From: Verrucomicrobiota bacterium
GTDB lineage: Bacteria; Verrucomicrobiota; Verrucomicrobiia; Opitutales; Opitutaceae
Length of the DNA: 64,000 bases
Direction of reading: 5' to 3'
NCBI GenBank assembly: GCA_023416735.1
Contig: JAEZGX010000037.1
Coordinates: forward strand, 1-64,000
Below the pieces are notes generated by a model. The model searched no databases. It was not told where the DNA came from and saw only the letters and a program-made list of their open reading frames with translations. Position 1 is the stretch's first letter. Each line of letters opens with the position of its first letter. Shown piece by piece: positions 43,981 to 53,392 of this stretch. Both the position numbers and the translations under genes were made by a program.

Positions 43981-46200
43981 CTACCGCGCCCCCGGGTGCC
44001 CCGGCGCAAACGGAATATTCACCGCCTTGTAATACTCCAACGAATGCTCCGCCGGCTCGACACCTTCCGGCAGCGCCCGCTTCGAAAACGTCTGGAAATA
44101 CAACAAACACGAATCGCGCCACTCGCGCGCCTCGCGTTCCTGCCGCGCGAGCAACGCTTTCACATGCGAATAACGCGGCTCGCCGATCGGGCTCTTCGGC
44201 AATGCGTCCCACGTCTTCTGCCACTCGCGCACCGTCTCCACGCCTCGCTGATAATGCAGCGCGATCTCATCCCACAACGTCCGCCCGCTCTTCATCTGAT
44301 AATCCCACGGCAAATGATGAAACCACAGCAGCAGGTTGTCCGGCGTCGTCCTCGGATCGCCCCACACGCGCTGAATTTCCGGCGCATACTGCTCGAGCGC
44401 ATTCGACCCTGTCTTCGTGCGATCGAAACCCATCCCTTTCTCATCCGCGCGATGATAATAAACCGACGTCCAGTCCGCGCGTCCCGCCTCGTCCACCCAC
44501 GGCCCCGGTCCGTGATGATGTCCTTCGGCCATGATGTGATGAATGCCAAGCGGCATGGAATAGTTCACGACCGTTTCCCGCGACTCCATCAGGATCGACG
44601 TGATCGGGTTCACCAGCGCGGGATCGTTCCCAAACGTCATCCGCGTCCACTCGTCCGCAATCGTCGCCGAATCGAGCTGATGATCCCACGCGAGCCGGCC
44701 GTAAGCATACCAATTCGCCTGCGCCATCGGATGGCCCGTCCAGTTGCGTTCGTCGCCGATGTTCGACACGCCCGCGATCACCGAAATTCCGTGATGATCC
44801 ACGCTGCCGTCGACGATCTTTCCGACCGTCGTGCCCGGCCCGTTCACAAACGTATCCGCATCCAGCACCTCCTCGAACAGCGGCGCGAGAAACGCGATCT
44901 GCGTCCCGCTGCCGAGATACTCCTGCGTGATCTGTAGTTCCAACGCCAGCGGCGTCTTCGGCATCGCGCCAAACAACGGATGAAACGGCTCGCGCGGCAT
45001 GAAGTCGATCGCGCCGTTCTTCACCTGCACGATCACATTGTCGCGAAACTGCCCATCGAGCGGCACGAACTCGTTGTAGGGCTGCTTGTGCCGATCCTCC
45101 GGCTCCTCGTTGCTGTAAACAAACGCCCGCCACATCACAATCCCGCCGCGCGACTGCAACGCATCCGCCAGCATGTTCGCGCCATCCGCGTGATTACGTC
45201 CGTAGTTCTGCGGCCCCGGTTGCCCTTCCGAATTCGCCTTCACCAGAAACCCACCAAAATTCGGAATCAGCGCATAAATCTCCTCCACTTTGTCCGCCCA
45301 CCACTTGCGCACCGCCGGATCGAGCGGATCCGCTGTCTTCAATCCGCCGATCTCCACCGGCGCACTGAAACGCGCCGTAAGATAAACACGGATACCATAC
45401 GGCCGAAACTCGCTCGCGAGCGCCGCCACCCGCTTCAAATAATACGGCGTCAACACCCGCGCATTCGCGTTCACATTCGTCAGCACCGTGCCGTTGATCC
45501 CGATCGACGCGCACGCGCGCGCATAATCGCGATACCGCGGCGACATGTATTCGGGAATGTGAAACCAATCCCACAACGACTCGCCCGCATAACCGCGCTC
45601 GACGAAGCCGTTCAGATTATCCCAATGATTCAACAACCGCCGCTGTATCCGCGGCCCGGTGACAATATTCAGGTTCTCGATCGGCTGATTCGTCTGCAGG
45701 TGCCGCAACAGCGCAAACGCGCCGTAGAGCCACCCGATGTCGCGATTCGCCACGAGCAGGATTCGCCGCTGCCCCTCCACCGTCACGCTCCGCAAGATGA
45801 ATCCTTCCTCGCTCGCGACACGCAGATCCGCCTCGCTCACCAGCGCGTTGATTTCCGGCTGACGCGGATTGCCCAGCACGAGTGCGCCCGCGCGCGTCGG
45901 CTTCGCCACCACCGGCACATCGACCCCAAGCAGGCCGCGCAAACCCGTCGTGAGTTCATCGCGAATCGCATTGATCGACCCCATCGCCCAGGGCGAGCGC
46001 GGCGTATCCGGAATCACGATCTCTGTGATCGCCGCCGTGTAGCTCGCGCGCAGCGACTGATCCGCGATCGGATCGTAACGCAGCCACAGGCGATAACCGT
46101 CTTCTTCCGTCGCCCGCGATGCAACGGCACTGACCACGAACAAGGCGCAAGCCAGCCAGCGGGCCGCGCCGGCAGAGAACGTGAAGGAGGAACGCATCAT
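43981..46200 (-). CDS. aguA: Alpha-glucuronidase, GH67
   Basis: 739 aa from ATG 46200 (a second ATG follows). Releases (4-O-methyl)glucuronic acid from xylo-oligosaccharides. A signal peptide (LACALFVVSAVASRA, about 14-28) suggests export, while many GH67 enzymes are cytoplasmic. Core motifs: ENLNIVTGPRIQRRLLNHWDNLNG, the acid Glu in VKANSEGQPGPQNYGR (about 318), then QVKNGAIDFMPREPF (Asp, about 393) and ELQITQEYLG (Glu), the expected general base pair. The C-terminal helical region (SGRTLWDEIALHYQRGVE) is present. It follows the lipoprotein and GH8 genes on the same strand within 50 bp, forming a xylan-degrading operon. Confidence 0.93.
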   Translation of the reverse strand: MMRSSFTFSAGAARWLACALFVVSAVASRATEEDGYRLWLRYDPIADQSLRASYTAAITEIVIPDTPRSPWAMGSINAIRDELTTGLRGLLGVDVPVVAKPTRAGALVLGNPRQPEINALVSEADLRVASEEGFILRSVTVEGQRRILLVANRDIGWLYGAFALLRHLQTNQPIENLNIVTGPRIQRRLLNHWDNLNGFVERGYAGESLWDWFHIPEYMSPRYRDYARACASIGINGTVLTNVNANARVLTPYYLKRVAALASEFRPYGIRVYLTARFSAPVEIGGLKTADPLDPAVRKWWADKVEEIYALIPNFGGFLVKANSEGQPGPQNYGRNHADGANMLADALQSRGGIVMWRAFVYSNEEPEDRHKQPYNEFVPLDGQFRDNVIVQVKNGAIDFMPREPFHPLFGAMPKTPLALELQITQEYLGSGTQIAFLAPLFEEVLDADTFVNGPGTTVGKIVDGSVDHHGISVIAGVSNIGDERNWTGHPMAQANWYAYGRLAWDHQLDSATIADEWTRMTFGNDPALVNPITSILMESRETVVNYSMPLGIHHIMAEGHHHGPGPWVDEAGRADWTSVYYHRADEKGMGFDRTKTGSNALEQYAPEIQRVWGDPRTTPDNLLLWFHHLPWDYQMKSGRTLWDEIALHYQRGVETVREWQKTWDALPKSPIGEPRYSHVKALLARQEREAREWRDSCLLYFQTFSKRALPEGVEPAEHSLEYYKAVNIPFAPGHPGAR

Positions 46201-46246
46201 GGTTTTCAATGTAGGAGGTCGTTCGGGGTTGGGTTCGCCATCGTCT

Positions 46247-46744
46247 TCAATTGAAGGCGCGCTCGGAATCGAAGCTCTTTTTCCATTCGGCCACGACACC
46301 GGAAAACATCAGCACCTCGATCTTTTCGATTACGGTCGTGGTCTCGTTCTCCTGCACCGGCTCCTGGATCATGCGCATCACGCCCGTGATCGGATCCACA
46401 TAAGGCACCTCCTGCATGCGCGCCACAACCTGGCGCGTCTTGCCCTGCAGCCGCCGCTCGAAAACCCACACTTCGCTCGTCACGTCGTCGACCACGAAAG
46501 GCCGCACTTCCTTCGGCTCTCCCAACAACGTCTTGAGTTCGGCGCCCGGCATGCCCTTGCGCAAATCCGGACTGGGCGTCTCCACGCTCCGCGACGCCAC
46601 GGCCGTCCCCGTCGGCGCCGAAGCACCCGGCGAAGCGCAGCCCGCCATCAACAGCGCTGCAGCCAGCGAAGCCGCCGGCGCGAAGCGCACGACGAAATCC
46701 GATGCAAATCCGCACCCGCTCACCCAAAGACGTGACGTAATCAT
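46247..46744 (-). CDS. Small SmpA/BamE-like lipoprotein in the xylan operon
   Basis: 165 aa from ATG 46744. Signal sequence with lipobox LLMAGC (Cys about 36), so it should be lipid-anchored. The mature part has a SmpA/OmlA-like pattern, LRKGMPGAELKTLLGEPKEVRPF, then WVFERRLQGKTRQV and a beta-rich end (VLMFSGVVAEWKKSF). BamE-like folds often mediate protein contacts in the outer membrane. It sits between a GH8 gene (39 bp upstream) and GH67 (46 bp downstream), so it is part of the operon. Its role in xylan use is unknown. Confidence 0.8.
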   Translation of the reverse strand: MITSRLWVSGCGFASDFVVRFAPAASLAAALLMAGCASPGASAPTGTAVASRSVETPSPDLRKGMPGAELKTLLGEPKEVRPFVVDDVTSEVWVFERRLQGKTRQVVARMQEVPYVDPITGVMRMIQEPVQENETTTVIEKIEVLMFSGVVAEWKKSFDSERAFN

Positions 46745-46783
46745 GAAAAATTGAAACCGGCTCCCCCCACCGCGCATTTCCCC

Positions 46784-47992
46784 TCACCCCCGCGGCGCAT
46801 CGTGAATCGTGAAGCGCCCGCCGACCTGCAGCAAAGCGAGTTGATAAAGCAGTCCGTCGTAATAACGCCACCGCCCTTCCGGCACTTCCGCATCCCACAA
46901 ACGCTGCACGAACGGCCGCGCCAAATCCGGATCCGCCGCGAGTCCCGCCACCGCCGCCATCGCAAACATGCCCACCGAGGTGTCCGACGACAACGGCTTC
47001 CCCGCGAGCGTGAACTGATTCGCCGCGTTCGGCCCCTGCGACGCAAAGAACCGCAGCACCCGATTGCTCTGCTCCACCTGCCACGGATCGATCCGCCACC
47101 ACGCATAATCGAGTGCCACGTTCGCCGGAGTCCGCCACGCATCGAAGCGAAAATCGCCTTTGCCCTCGCCAAACTGGGTCGACGTGAACGGCCGGCCGTC
47201 GAAGTGCGCATACTCCGGCATCAATCCGGTCTCGGGATGCGCCGCCTGGCGGAAAAATTCCCGACTCACCTGCGCCGCCTCCTTCCAAAACGCCCGGTCC
47301 TCCGCGTTCTCCGCCCAGCGCGCCCACAGTTCGTAAAACGCCGGCAAGTGATACGAAGGATCGGTGAAGTTGCCCGCGTGTATGTTCGGCACGAATACGA
47401 CCTGCTTCCGCTCTCGATCGAAAATCGACGTCAGCTGACCCACGTGCGGCTTGTGCAACATGTCCCGCAGTAACGTCTGCGCTTCCGCCTCGTAGTTGAA
47501 AATGCCTTCTCCGCTCCCCCAGCGATGCGCCGCGAAAAACAACGCCATCGCAATCCACTCCTCGCCATCCGATGCGCTGCCGGGATCGATGATCGTCCCA
47601 TCGAACTTGCACTGCCACGCAAAGTAGCCGCGCCGCGGCCCGTCCTTGTGCCGTATATGCGTCGTCGCCCACTTCCAAATCCGATCGAACTCTTCCTTCC
47701 GGTCCAGCTGCACCGCGATCATCAGGCCATACGAAATACCCTCCGACCGAACATCCTGATTCCCGATATCAGCGATGTAAGCCATGTCCGCGCCCACCGG
47801 ATAATAAATCCGCTCGCGTTCATCGTCGCCGTAAAAAAGCCGCTGAAACCCCGCCTCGATCTTCGCCGCAACCTCGGCCTCCGACTTCCCCAACAGCTCC
47901 GAGAACAGATTGCGCTGCGCCGGCGCCGCCGCGGCCGACGCACCGAAGAACACCATCACACACCCCAAAAAAATCGCTCTCCAAGCCGACAT
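46784..47992 (-). CDS. rexA: GH8 reducing-end xylose-releasing exo-oligoxylanase
   Basis: 402 aa from ATG 47992, with a signal peptide (AIFLGCVMVFFGASAAAAPA). GH8 Rex enzymes (EC 3.2.1.156) remove xylose from the reducing end of oligosaccharides. The acid Glu is in DVRSEGISYGLMIAVQLD (about 82), and the base Asp in DFRFDAWRTPANVALDY (about 285). Other marks: GYFAWQCKFDG, DGEEWIAMALFFAAHRWG, TGLMPEYAHFDGRPF and DPWQVEQSNRVL. The length fits Rex rather than GH8 cellulases or chitosanases. A paralogue lies 128 bp upstream on the same strand. Symbol proposed by family. Confidence 0.9.
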   Translation of the reverse strand: MSAWRAIFLGCVMVFFGASAAAAPAQRNLFSELLGKSEAEVAAKIEAGFQRLFYGDDERERIYYPVGADMAYIADIGNQDVRSEGISYGLMIAVQLDRKEEFDRIWKWATTHIRHKDGPRRGYFAWQCKFDGTIIDPGSASDGEEWIAMALFFAAHRWGSGEGIFNYEAEAQTLLRDMLHKPHVGQLTSIFDRERKQVVFVPNIHAGNFTDPSYHLPAFYELWARWAENAEDRAFWKEAAQVSREFFRQAAHPETGLMPEYAHFDGRPFTSTQFGEGKGDFRFDAWRTPANVALDYAWWRIDPWQVEQSNRVLRFFASQGPNAANQFTLAGKPLSSDTSVGMFAMAAVAGLAADPDLARPFVQRLWDAEVPEGRWRYYDGLLYQLALLQVGGRFTIHDAPRG

Positions 47993-48000
47993 AGACCGCT

Positions 48001-48037
48001 GGTCATTCTGAGCGCGGCGAAGAATCCAGCTGGATTT
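48001..48037. repeat. TCATTCTGAGC-type dispersed element
   Basis: GGTCATTCTGAGCGCGGCG followed by AAGAATCC and the 14-bp palindrome AATCCAGCTGGATT. Text of this type (TCATTCTGAGCG..GAAGAATC) is a common intergenic repeat in several phyla. It lies just upstream of the downstream GH8 gene. Confidence 0.5.
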
Positions 48038-48119
48038 ACGCCCCACCGCTACGCCCCCGCCCTTCCTGGATGTTGAAAGACCCTTCATAGGAATATGCCT
48101 GCGCTTCCGCTCTCCGGGC

Positions 48120-49364
48120 TCACTTCGCTTCCGGCCAATAAATCTGGAACTTCCCGCTCACCTCCAACAGCGCGATCATCGTGAGCAAGCCGTCATAATA
48201 CCGCTTCCGCCCTTCGGGCACTTTCATGTCCCACAGCCGCTGCACGAAAGGCTGACCCACCCCGCGATCCGCCGCCAATGCCGCCGTCGCCGCCATCGCG
48301 ATCAAGCCGGGCGTGTTCATGTCGGTCGACACAGGCGTGCCGTCGATCTTGAACCGGTCGGGAATGTTCTCGCCGTGCGACGCGAGAAACTTCAACACGC
48401 GATTGCTCTGCTCCACCTGCCAGGGATCCGCCGCCCACCACGACCAGTCGAGCGCTGGATTGGAAAGCGTGCGCCACGCATCGTAACGGAAATCGTCGTG
48501 ATTCCCCCACGGCGTCTTCCGCGGCGTCCCATCGAAATTCGAGTAATCCGGCATCAATCCCGTCTTCGGATGTGCCGCATCCCGGAAGTGTTGGCGGCTC
48601 GTCTTTGTCACTTCCGCCATGAACGCGCGATCCGCCGGATCCGCCGCCCACTTCGCCCATAGCTCCGTGTAGGCCGGAACGTGATACGAGGGATCCGAAA
48701 ACTCCGATCCCGGCGGATGCGGCGTGAACACGATCTGCTTCGCCTCGCGGTGAAACATGTTGGTCACCCGTCCGCGCTCCGGATCCTCATCCTTGTGCAA
48801 CATCGTGCGCAGCAGCGTCTGCGCTTCCTGGCTGTAGTTGAAAATCCCCTCGCCATCGCCCCAGCGGTGCGACGCAAAAAACAGCGCCATCACGAACCAC
48901 TCCTCGCCATCCGGCGCCGGCCCTGGACTCAACCGTCGACCATCGAACGCGGTGTGCCATGCGAAATAACCGCCCAAGGGGCCCGCCTCGTAGAACATGT
49001 AGTGCTTCGCGTATTTCCAGATCGCGTTGAACTCCTTCTGCCGGTCCATCTGCACGGCGATCATCATCCCATAGGACAATCCTTCGCTGCGGACGTCGTT
49101 GTTCTGAATGTCCGGCACATACGCCATTTCGCCCGGCACCTCGTAATAAAGCCGCTGCGAATTCTCGTCGCCGTAGAACAGCTGCTGAAACGCCGCATTC
49201 ACCTTCGCGTCGATCTCGGCGTCGCTCTTGCCAAGATATTCCTTGAATAAATTACGATACTGCCCGGTCGCAGCCGCACCTTGCGAAACAGCCGCGTGGA
49301 CCGAAGTCGCGGACGCTGCGACGAAAACCGAAGCGAGGAAAACGCAGCCGAGGAGTTTTCTCAT
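48120..49364 (-). CDS. rexB: GH8 reducing-end exo-oligoxylanase (paralogue)
   Basis: 414 aa from ATG 49364, with a signal peptide (LLGCVFLASVFVAASATSVHA). Same family as the next gene downstream, about half identical by eye: acid Glu in NDVRSEGLSYGMMIAVQMD (about 92), base Asp in DFRYDAWRTLSNPALDW (about 293), GGYFAWHTAFDGRR, TGLMPDYSNFDGTPR. Both copies keep all active-site motifs, so neither is decaying. They may differ in oligosaccharide length or side-chain tolerance. The gene follows the GPH symporter gene, with hairpins between. Symbol proposed by family. Confidence 0.9.
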   Translation of the reverse strand: MRKLLGCVFLASVFVAASATSVHAAVSQGAAATGQYRNLFKEYLGKSDAEIDAKVNAAFQQLFYGDENSQRLYYEVPGEMAYVPDIQNNDVRSEGLSYGMMIAVQMDRQKEFNAIWKYAKHYMFYEAGPLGGYFAWHTAFDGRRLSPGPAPDGEEWFVMALFFASHRWGDGEGIFNYSQEAQTLLRTMLHKDEDPERGRVTNMFHREAKQIVFTPHPPGSEFSDPSYHVPAYTELWAKWAADPADRAFMAEVTKTSRQHFRDAAHPKTGLMPDYSNFDGTPRKTPWGNHDDFRYDAWRTLSNPALDWSWWAADPWQVEQSNRVLKFLASHGENIPDRFKIDGTPVSTDMNTPGLIAMAATAALAADRGVGQPFVQRLWDMKVPEGRKRYYDGLLTMIALLEVSGKFQIYWPEAK

Positions 49365-49414
49365 GATCAAAGTCGGACGAGGGAAAGCCGTTGAAGTTTC
49401 GAAAGAGACAACAA

Positions 49415-49475
49415 AGCCGCGGCAGTTTCGCCGCGGCTCCGCTTTTTTCAAAGCGCGCGGCGTCTCCGCCGCGCG
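49415..49475. terminator. Two GC-rich hairpins between the symporter and GH8 genes
   Basis: AGCCGCGGC/GCCGCGGCT (49415-49438, 6-nt loop) and CGCGCGGCG/CGCCGCGCG (49454-49475, 4-nt loop). On the minus strand the downstream hairpin is followed by TTTGTTGT, and on the plus strand by CCGCTTTTTT. They may reduce readthrough or stabilise the processed mRNA within the operon. Confidence 0.6.
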
Positions 49476-49478
49476 AAA

Positions 49479-50975
49479 TCAAGCCGAAGCGCCGCCGAAC
49501 TTCTTCCGGCGTTCTTCGAGTTCGTTCTGAATCCGAAGATTCAAGTCCTTGCCAATCGGATACACGATCAGGCACCCGAGCGCGATCAGCATGGGGATCG
49601 CCGCATAAACCGACGCCCCGAGACGAATGCCGAGCATCGCCGATTCAGACTGGGCGACATTCGCGACATAGCCGTGCAAGCCCATCAGGAAGCCGATCAC
49701 CGCGCCGCCGAGACCCAGTCCCGCTTTGAGCGCGAAGAGAATGCCGGCATACATGAATCCGGTCGCGCGACGCGAGGTCTGCCATTCCGAATAATCCGCG
49801 ACGTCCGCGATCATCACCCACAGCAACGGAACCGTCGGGCCCCAGCCCAGGCCCCAGATGATCGAAAGCCAGAACATGAGGTTCATGTCCGTGGGTCCGA
49901 TGAGCATCACGCCCAAGGTCGCCATGATCGTCACGCTCATGCCGGTAATGAACACCGCTTTCTTTCCGAAACGATCCGACAGCGGCTTCGAGAACGGAAT
50001 CGCCACGATTTGGATGATCGATCCGAGCACTTGGAAAAACGCGAACGCCACCGCCGGCGCATTGGAAGCATCCGGGCGAACCAGCAATCCGAACAAGTCG
50101 AGCACCATCGCGAATCCTCGCGGCTCGGCATCCGTGGCGGCTTTGGCGAGACCGATGTTGTCCACGAACTCGCGCATCGCGCCCAGATCGAGATAGTAGG
50201 TGAACAAGTAATTCAGCGACGTGCCGCGAACGACCAGCATCGTGAAGATCGCCAGCGTGAGCACGAACATCGCCTGCCACGGTTTGCAGCCCCAGGTGTT
50301 CTTGATGTCTTCCTTGAGCGAGGGCTTCTGCTCGGGATTGGGCAACACGCGCTCCTTCGTGGTGAAGAACACGATGATGTTACAAATCACGATGATCACC
50401 CCGAAGATCGCCATCGTGGTCGCCCAGCCCTTCGCACTGTCACCCGCTCCGAACTTGTCCACCAGCGGAAGCGCCAGCGCCTGGATGATGAACTGGCCGA
50501 TCAGCGCCGCGACAAAGCGGTAGCGAGCGATGTTGGCCCGTTCGCTGACGTTGGGCGTCATCACGCCCATCAACGCGGCATACGGCGTGTTGTTCGCCGA
50601 GTAGATCACCATCATTATACTGTAGGTGACGAACGCATAGATGATGCGTCCCTGCGGTCCGAAGTTCGGCGAAACGTAGACGAAGTAGAAAATCAATCCG
50701 AAGGGCAGCGCAGTCCACAGGATCCACGGCCGGAACTTGCCCCAGCGTGTCTTCGTGCGGTCAGCGAGTGCGCCGACGATCGGATCGACGAAAGCATCGG
50801 CGAGTCGGACGATGAGGAACATCAATCCCACCACCGCCGGAGCGATTCCCACCGTGTCGGTGTAGAACGCCCCTTGGTAGAGGATCATCGATTGGAAGAA
50901 AAAATTCGTCGCTACGTCACCAAGGGCGTAGCCGATCTTTTCGCGGACCGGAATCTTGTGCGCTGAATCGCTCAT
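49479..50975 (-). CDS. GPH-family sugar:cation symporter
   Basis: 498-aa inner-membrane transporter with about 12 helices, of the glycoside-pentoside-hexuronide:cation family within the MFS. Marks: EKIGYALGDVATNFFFQ at the start, RLADAFVDPIVGALADRTKTRWGKFRPWIL (the conserved loop after helix 2), and YSANNTPYAALMGVMTPNVSERANIARYRF. Its place between GH52 and GH8 genes suggests xylo-oligosaccharide or aldouronic acid uptake. The transcription order is GH52, symporter, GH8, GH8, lipoprotein, GH67. Confidence 0.9.
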   Translation of the reverse strand: MSDSAHKIPVREKIGYALGDVATNFFFQSMILYQGAFYTDTVGIAPAVVGLMFLIVRLADAFVDPIVGALADRTKTRWGKFRPWILWTALPFGLIFYFVYVSPNFGPQGRIIYAFVTYSIMMVIYSANNTPYAALMGVMTPNVSERANIARYRFVAALIGQFIIQALALPLVDKFGAGDSAKGWATTMAIFGVIIVICNIIVFFTTKERVLPNPEQKPSLKEDIKNTWGCKPWQAMFVLTLAIFTMLVVRGTSLNYLFTYYLDLGAMREFVDNIGLAKAATDAEPRGFAMVLDLFGLLVRPDASNAPAVAFAFFQVLGSIIQIVAIPFSKPLSDRFGKKAVFITGMSVTIMATLGVMLIGPTDMNLMFWLSIIWGLGWGPTVPLLWVMIADVADYSEWQTSRRATGFMYAGILFALKAGLGLGGAVIGFLMGLHGYVANVAQSESAMLGIRLGASVYAAIPMLIALGCLIVYPIGKDLNLRIQNELEERRKKFGGASA

Positions 50976-51023
50976 GGATGGAGGTGGGGTGAGGAAGAAG
51001 TCGGGAGAAGCTCCGTGCGTAAA

Positions 51024-51041
51024 GCGCGCGTCAACGCGCGC
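51024..51041. terminator. GCGCGCG hairpin between GH52 and symporter genes
   Basis: Perfect 7-bp stem GCGCGCG (51024-51030) and CGCGCGC (51035-51041) with a TCAA loop. T-rich sequence follows on the plus strand only (TTTTTCTTTT), so on the coding strand it is more likely an mRNA stabiliser or partial terminator. Confidence 0.45.
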
Positions 51042-51063
51042 CCGTTTTTCTTTTGCTCAAACT

Positions 51064-53148
51064 CTATTGGGAAAGCCAGAGGTAGTTCGTAACCCCGCGC
51101 GGATAGTAGCGGCTGCCGCAAACGATTCCAGAATCGCTGCGGATCTGGTCGCACATCGCATGCTCGCCGCAGCCGGGAGTGCGCTGCCAGTCGGCGTGAA
51201 CGCGGTCGCCTTTCTTCGCGGCCTCCGTCATCGCCTCGGGGAACAGCTTGCGAGTCACGTGCTGCGCGATCGCGATCTTGCTGAACCAGGTGTTGGTGCT
51301 CGTGCTGCTCATCTTCCACCCGCCCGATTTTTCATCGATGCAGATGCCCGGCACCAGCGCCTGGTTGATGTGCTGGCGGAGCAGCTTGAACAAGGGCGCG
51401 AACCGGCCATTGCGATCGGTCGCGTCACGATAATTCAAATACAGCGGATAGATGAAGCCTTCGACCGCGGGCAGGATCCGCGAACGGTTGTTCTTCTCGA
51501 AAACGGCGGGGAAAAAGCCGGTCTCCGCCTCGAACTTCGTCGTCAGCGTGTTCGCGAGCAGATTCGCTGTCGCCGCCGCGTCGGCGGACGCCTTCGCGAG
51601 TCCCAGCCGCGCGAACGCCTTCTCCAACAACACCCACGCTCCCAGCGTCTTCACCGCGAGGTAGAGGTTGTTGCGCGCCTGACCGAGGCTCACGTCGAGG
51701 CTGTCGTAAGTGGTGATTTCCGCGCCGATACCGACGCGCGCCGAGTCGTGCTTCAACACGCCATCGCGCTGCTTCGGATCGGGATCGTCGCGGCGATGCA
51801 AACTCTCCGCGCACGCGAGCAGAATCTTCTGCTTCCCCTTCAACCATTTCGTGTCGCCCGTCCGTTCCGCATAGGTGCAGGCCGTGAGGATCCAGTTGAG
51901 CAACTGCTCCATTGTCATGTGACTGAAGCAGCCTTCGATCCCGTCGCACTCGTAACTCGAACGTCCCGGCGGCGTGAAGAAGTTATTCACGCCCATGTCG
52001 TGCGTGAACGAAATCCCGAGCTGATCTCGATACGAGTAACGATCCACGAAGAGATCGAGCACGTCGCGCACGCCCCACGGCAGCCACGCGAGTTCGAAGA
52101 AAACATGATCCACCGTGAGATCGAAGGTATTGACCATTCGATACTCGCCTTCGTTCACCATGTAGAGCGGCTTGTTCTTCGCCCACATCAACTGGCTGCT
52201 GCCCAGATAACTGTGCGTCGCTTGCGCGATGAGGAACTTCTGATCGGCATCCAGCCGGCTCTTCGCGAGTTCCCGATCGCGTTGCGCCGCGAGCTTCTCA
52301 TAGCGCTCGTAGTTCTCGAATCCATAACCGAGCACATCCTCGAGATCGCGGAAGTAACGCGTGTAAGCGAAGCTCGACGTAATGCCCGTCGTCACCACGC
52401 CGCCTTGATAAAACCCGAGCACGAGCGGGAAACGCTTCCGCTTCCCCGCCGGCACGGTGAACACCAGCGCGCTCTCACCCGCGATCACGAGCAACCCGCG
52501 AAAATCGCGAAACTTCGGCGCCAGGATATCGAAGCCCTGGCGCATCGTGACGCCCTTCGCCGGCACCGTCGCATAGCCATACGCCGTGCCACCCGCGAAA
52601 CCGAGCAGCGAATCGCTCGTGTCGGTCAGCGGCCGCAACGTGTCGTCGCCATTGCCAATGCCAAAGATCAGCTCGACGTCTTCCTTCCCGCCGCGGTTGT
52701 CGTATTCGATCCAGCCGGTGATCAACGGCGCCAGATGAAAACGCGCCGCCGCTTTCGACATCTTCGCCGGATCCGGCACTTCCCCAAACGGCGACAACAA
52801 CGAAAATCCAAATCGCGAATCGTCCGCCCGCCACGTGTCGCTCGCCCAATTCAGCGTGCGCGTGTAATTCTCCGGCCGCAACGAATCGAATCCGCGCGGC
52901 GGCTGCACCACCGTCGTGTCGCCCGTAAATGCGCCTTCCTGCGACTTCGGCGGCGTCAAAAACGGCAGCAGCTGCCACTGCGACTTCGACGGCGCGCGAT
53001 AGCCCACATACACGTTTTGCTTCGCGGCACCGCGAAGCGACTGACCAAACCCGCCGGGCGCATCCACCAGGCCGATTGTGAAGCTCGCAAAAGCCCCAAA
53101 GGGCGAGTGCTGGGTATGATAACTTTCAGCCACGGTATTAGATGCCAC
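51064..53148 (-). CDS. xynB: Beta-xylosidase, GH52
   Basis: 694 aa from GTG 53148, with no signal peptide, so cytoplasmic. Recognised by resemblance to Geobacillus GH52 xylosidases: HSPFGAFASFTIGL at the start, VNEGEYRMVNTFDLTVDHVF with the nucleophile Glu (about 332), GISFTHDMGV, GCFSHMTMEQLLNW, ITTYDSLDVSLGQARNNLYL with the acid Asp (about 484), GGWKMSSTSTNTWFSKI, and the end KYYPRGVT-like SRYYPRGVTNYLW. It cleaves xylose from xylo-oligosaccharides with retention. The length is close to the ~700 typical. First gene of the xylan operon, divergent from lacI-type regulator. Confidence 0.93.
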   Translation of the reverse strand: MASNTVAESYHTQHSPFGAFASFTIGLVDAPGGFGQSLRGAAKQNVYVGYRAPSKSQWQLLPFLTPPKSQEGAFTGDTTVVQPPRGFDSLRPENYTRTLNWASDTWRADDSRFGFSLLSPFGEVPDPAKMSKAAARFHLAPLITGWIEYDNRGGKEDVELIFGIGNGDDTLRPLTDTSDSLLGFAGGTAYGYATVPAKGVTMRQGFDILAPKFRDFRGLLVIAGESALVFTVPAGKRKRFPLVLGFYQGGVVTTGITSSFAYTRYFRDLEDVLGYGFENYERYEKLAAQRDRELAKSRLDADQKFLIAQATHSYLGSSQLMWAKNKPLYMVNEGEYRMVNTFDLTVDHVFFELAWLPWGVRDVLDLFVDRYSYRDQLGISFTHDMGVNNFFTPPGRSSYECDGIEGCFSHMTMEQLLNWILTACTYAERTGDTKWLKGKQKILLACAESLHRRDDPDPKQRDGVLKHDSARVGIGAEITTYDSLDVSLGQARNNLYLAVKTLGAWVLLEKAFARLGLAKASADAAATANLLANTLTTKFEAETGFFPAVFEKNNRSRILPAVEGFIYPLYLNYRDATDRNGRFAPLFKLLRQHINQALVPGICIDEKSGGWKMSSTSTNTWFSKIAIAQHVTRKLFPEAMTEAAKKGDRVHADWQRTPGCGEHAMCDQIRSDSGIVCGSRYYPRGVTNYLWLSQ

Positions 53149-53392
53149 AGTTGTTCAGGAAGCCGTTGAAGTCGCCCGCGAAACGCCCGGAAACCGGCGT
53201 GAAACCGACGAGACACAAGAGCGAACGTTCTGCATGAGAGGTCCGGTCCGCAGCGTCGAAAGCGGGGGTAAACGACGGCGCGAAAGAGCGCGCAGAAAGT
53301 CCTTTTCGCGCCGAGACGACGCCATCAGCCACACAATCTAACAATAGACTTGTGCGCACGCCGTCCTTTCTTCGAACTGGCGCCCTACCCTT
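53149..53392. promoter_or_regulatory. Divergent promoter region of the xylan operon and its regulator
   Basis: 244 bp between GH52 (minus) and the LacI-type gene (plus). It has GAACGTTC (53223-53230), an 8-bp palindrome centred on CG as in LacI-family operators, and a 9-bp inverted repeat, GGCGCGAAA (53277-53285) with TTTCGCGCC (53304-53312), 18-bp spacer. Either could bind the regulator. Confidence 0.5.

Noticed and set aside
43219..44937. 572-aa plus-strand open frame
   Set aside because: Opposite lysS and aguA, both clear enzymes; composition artefact.
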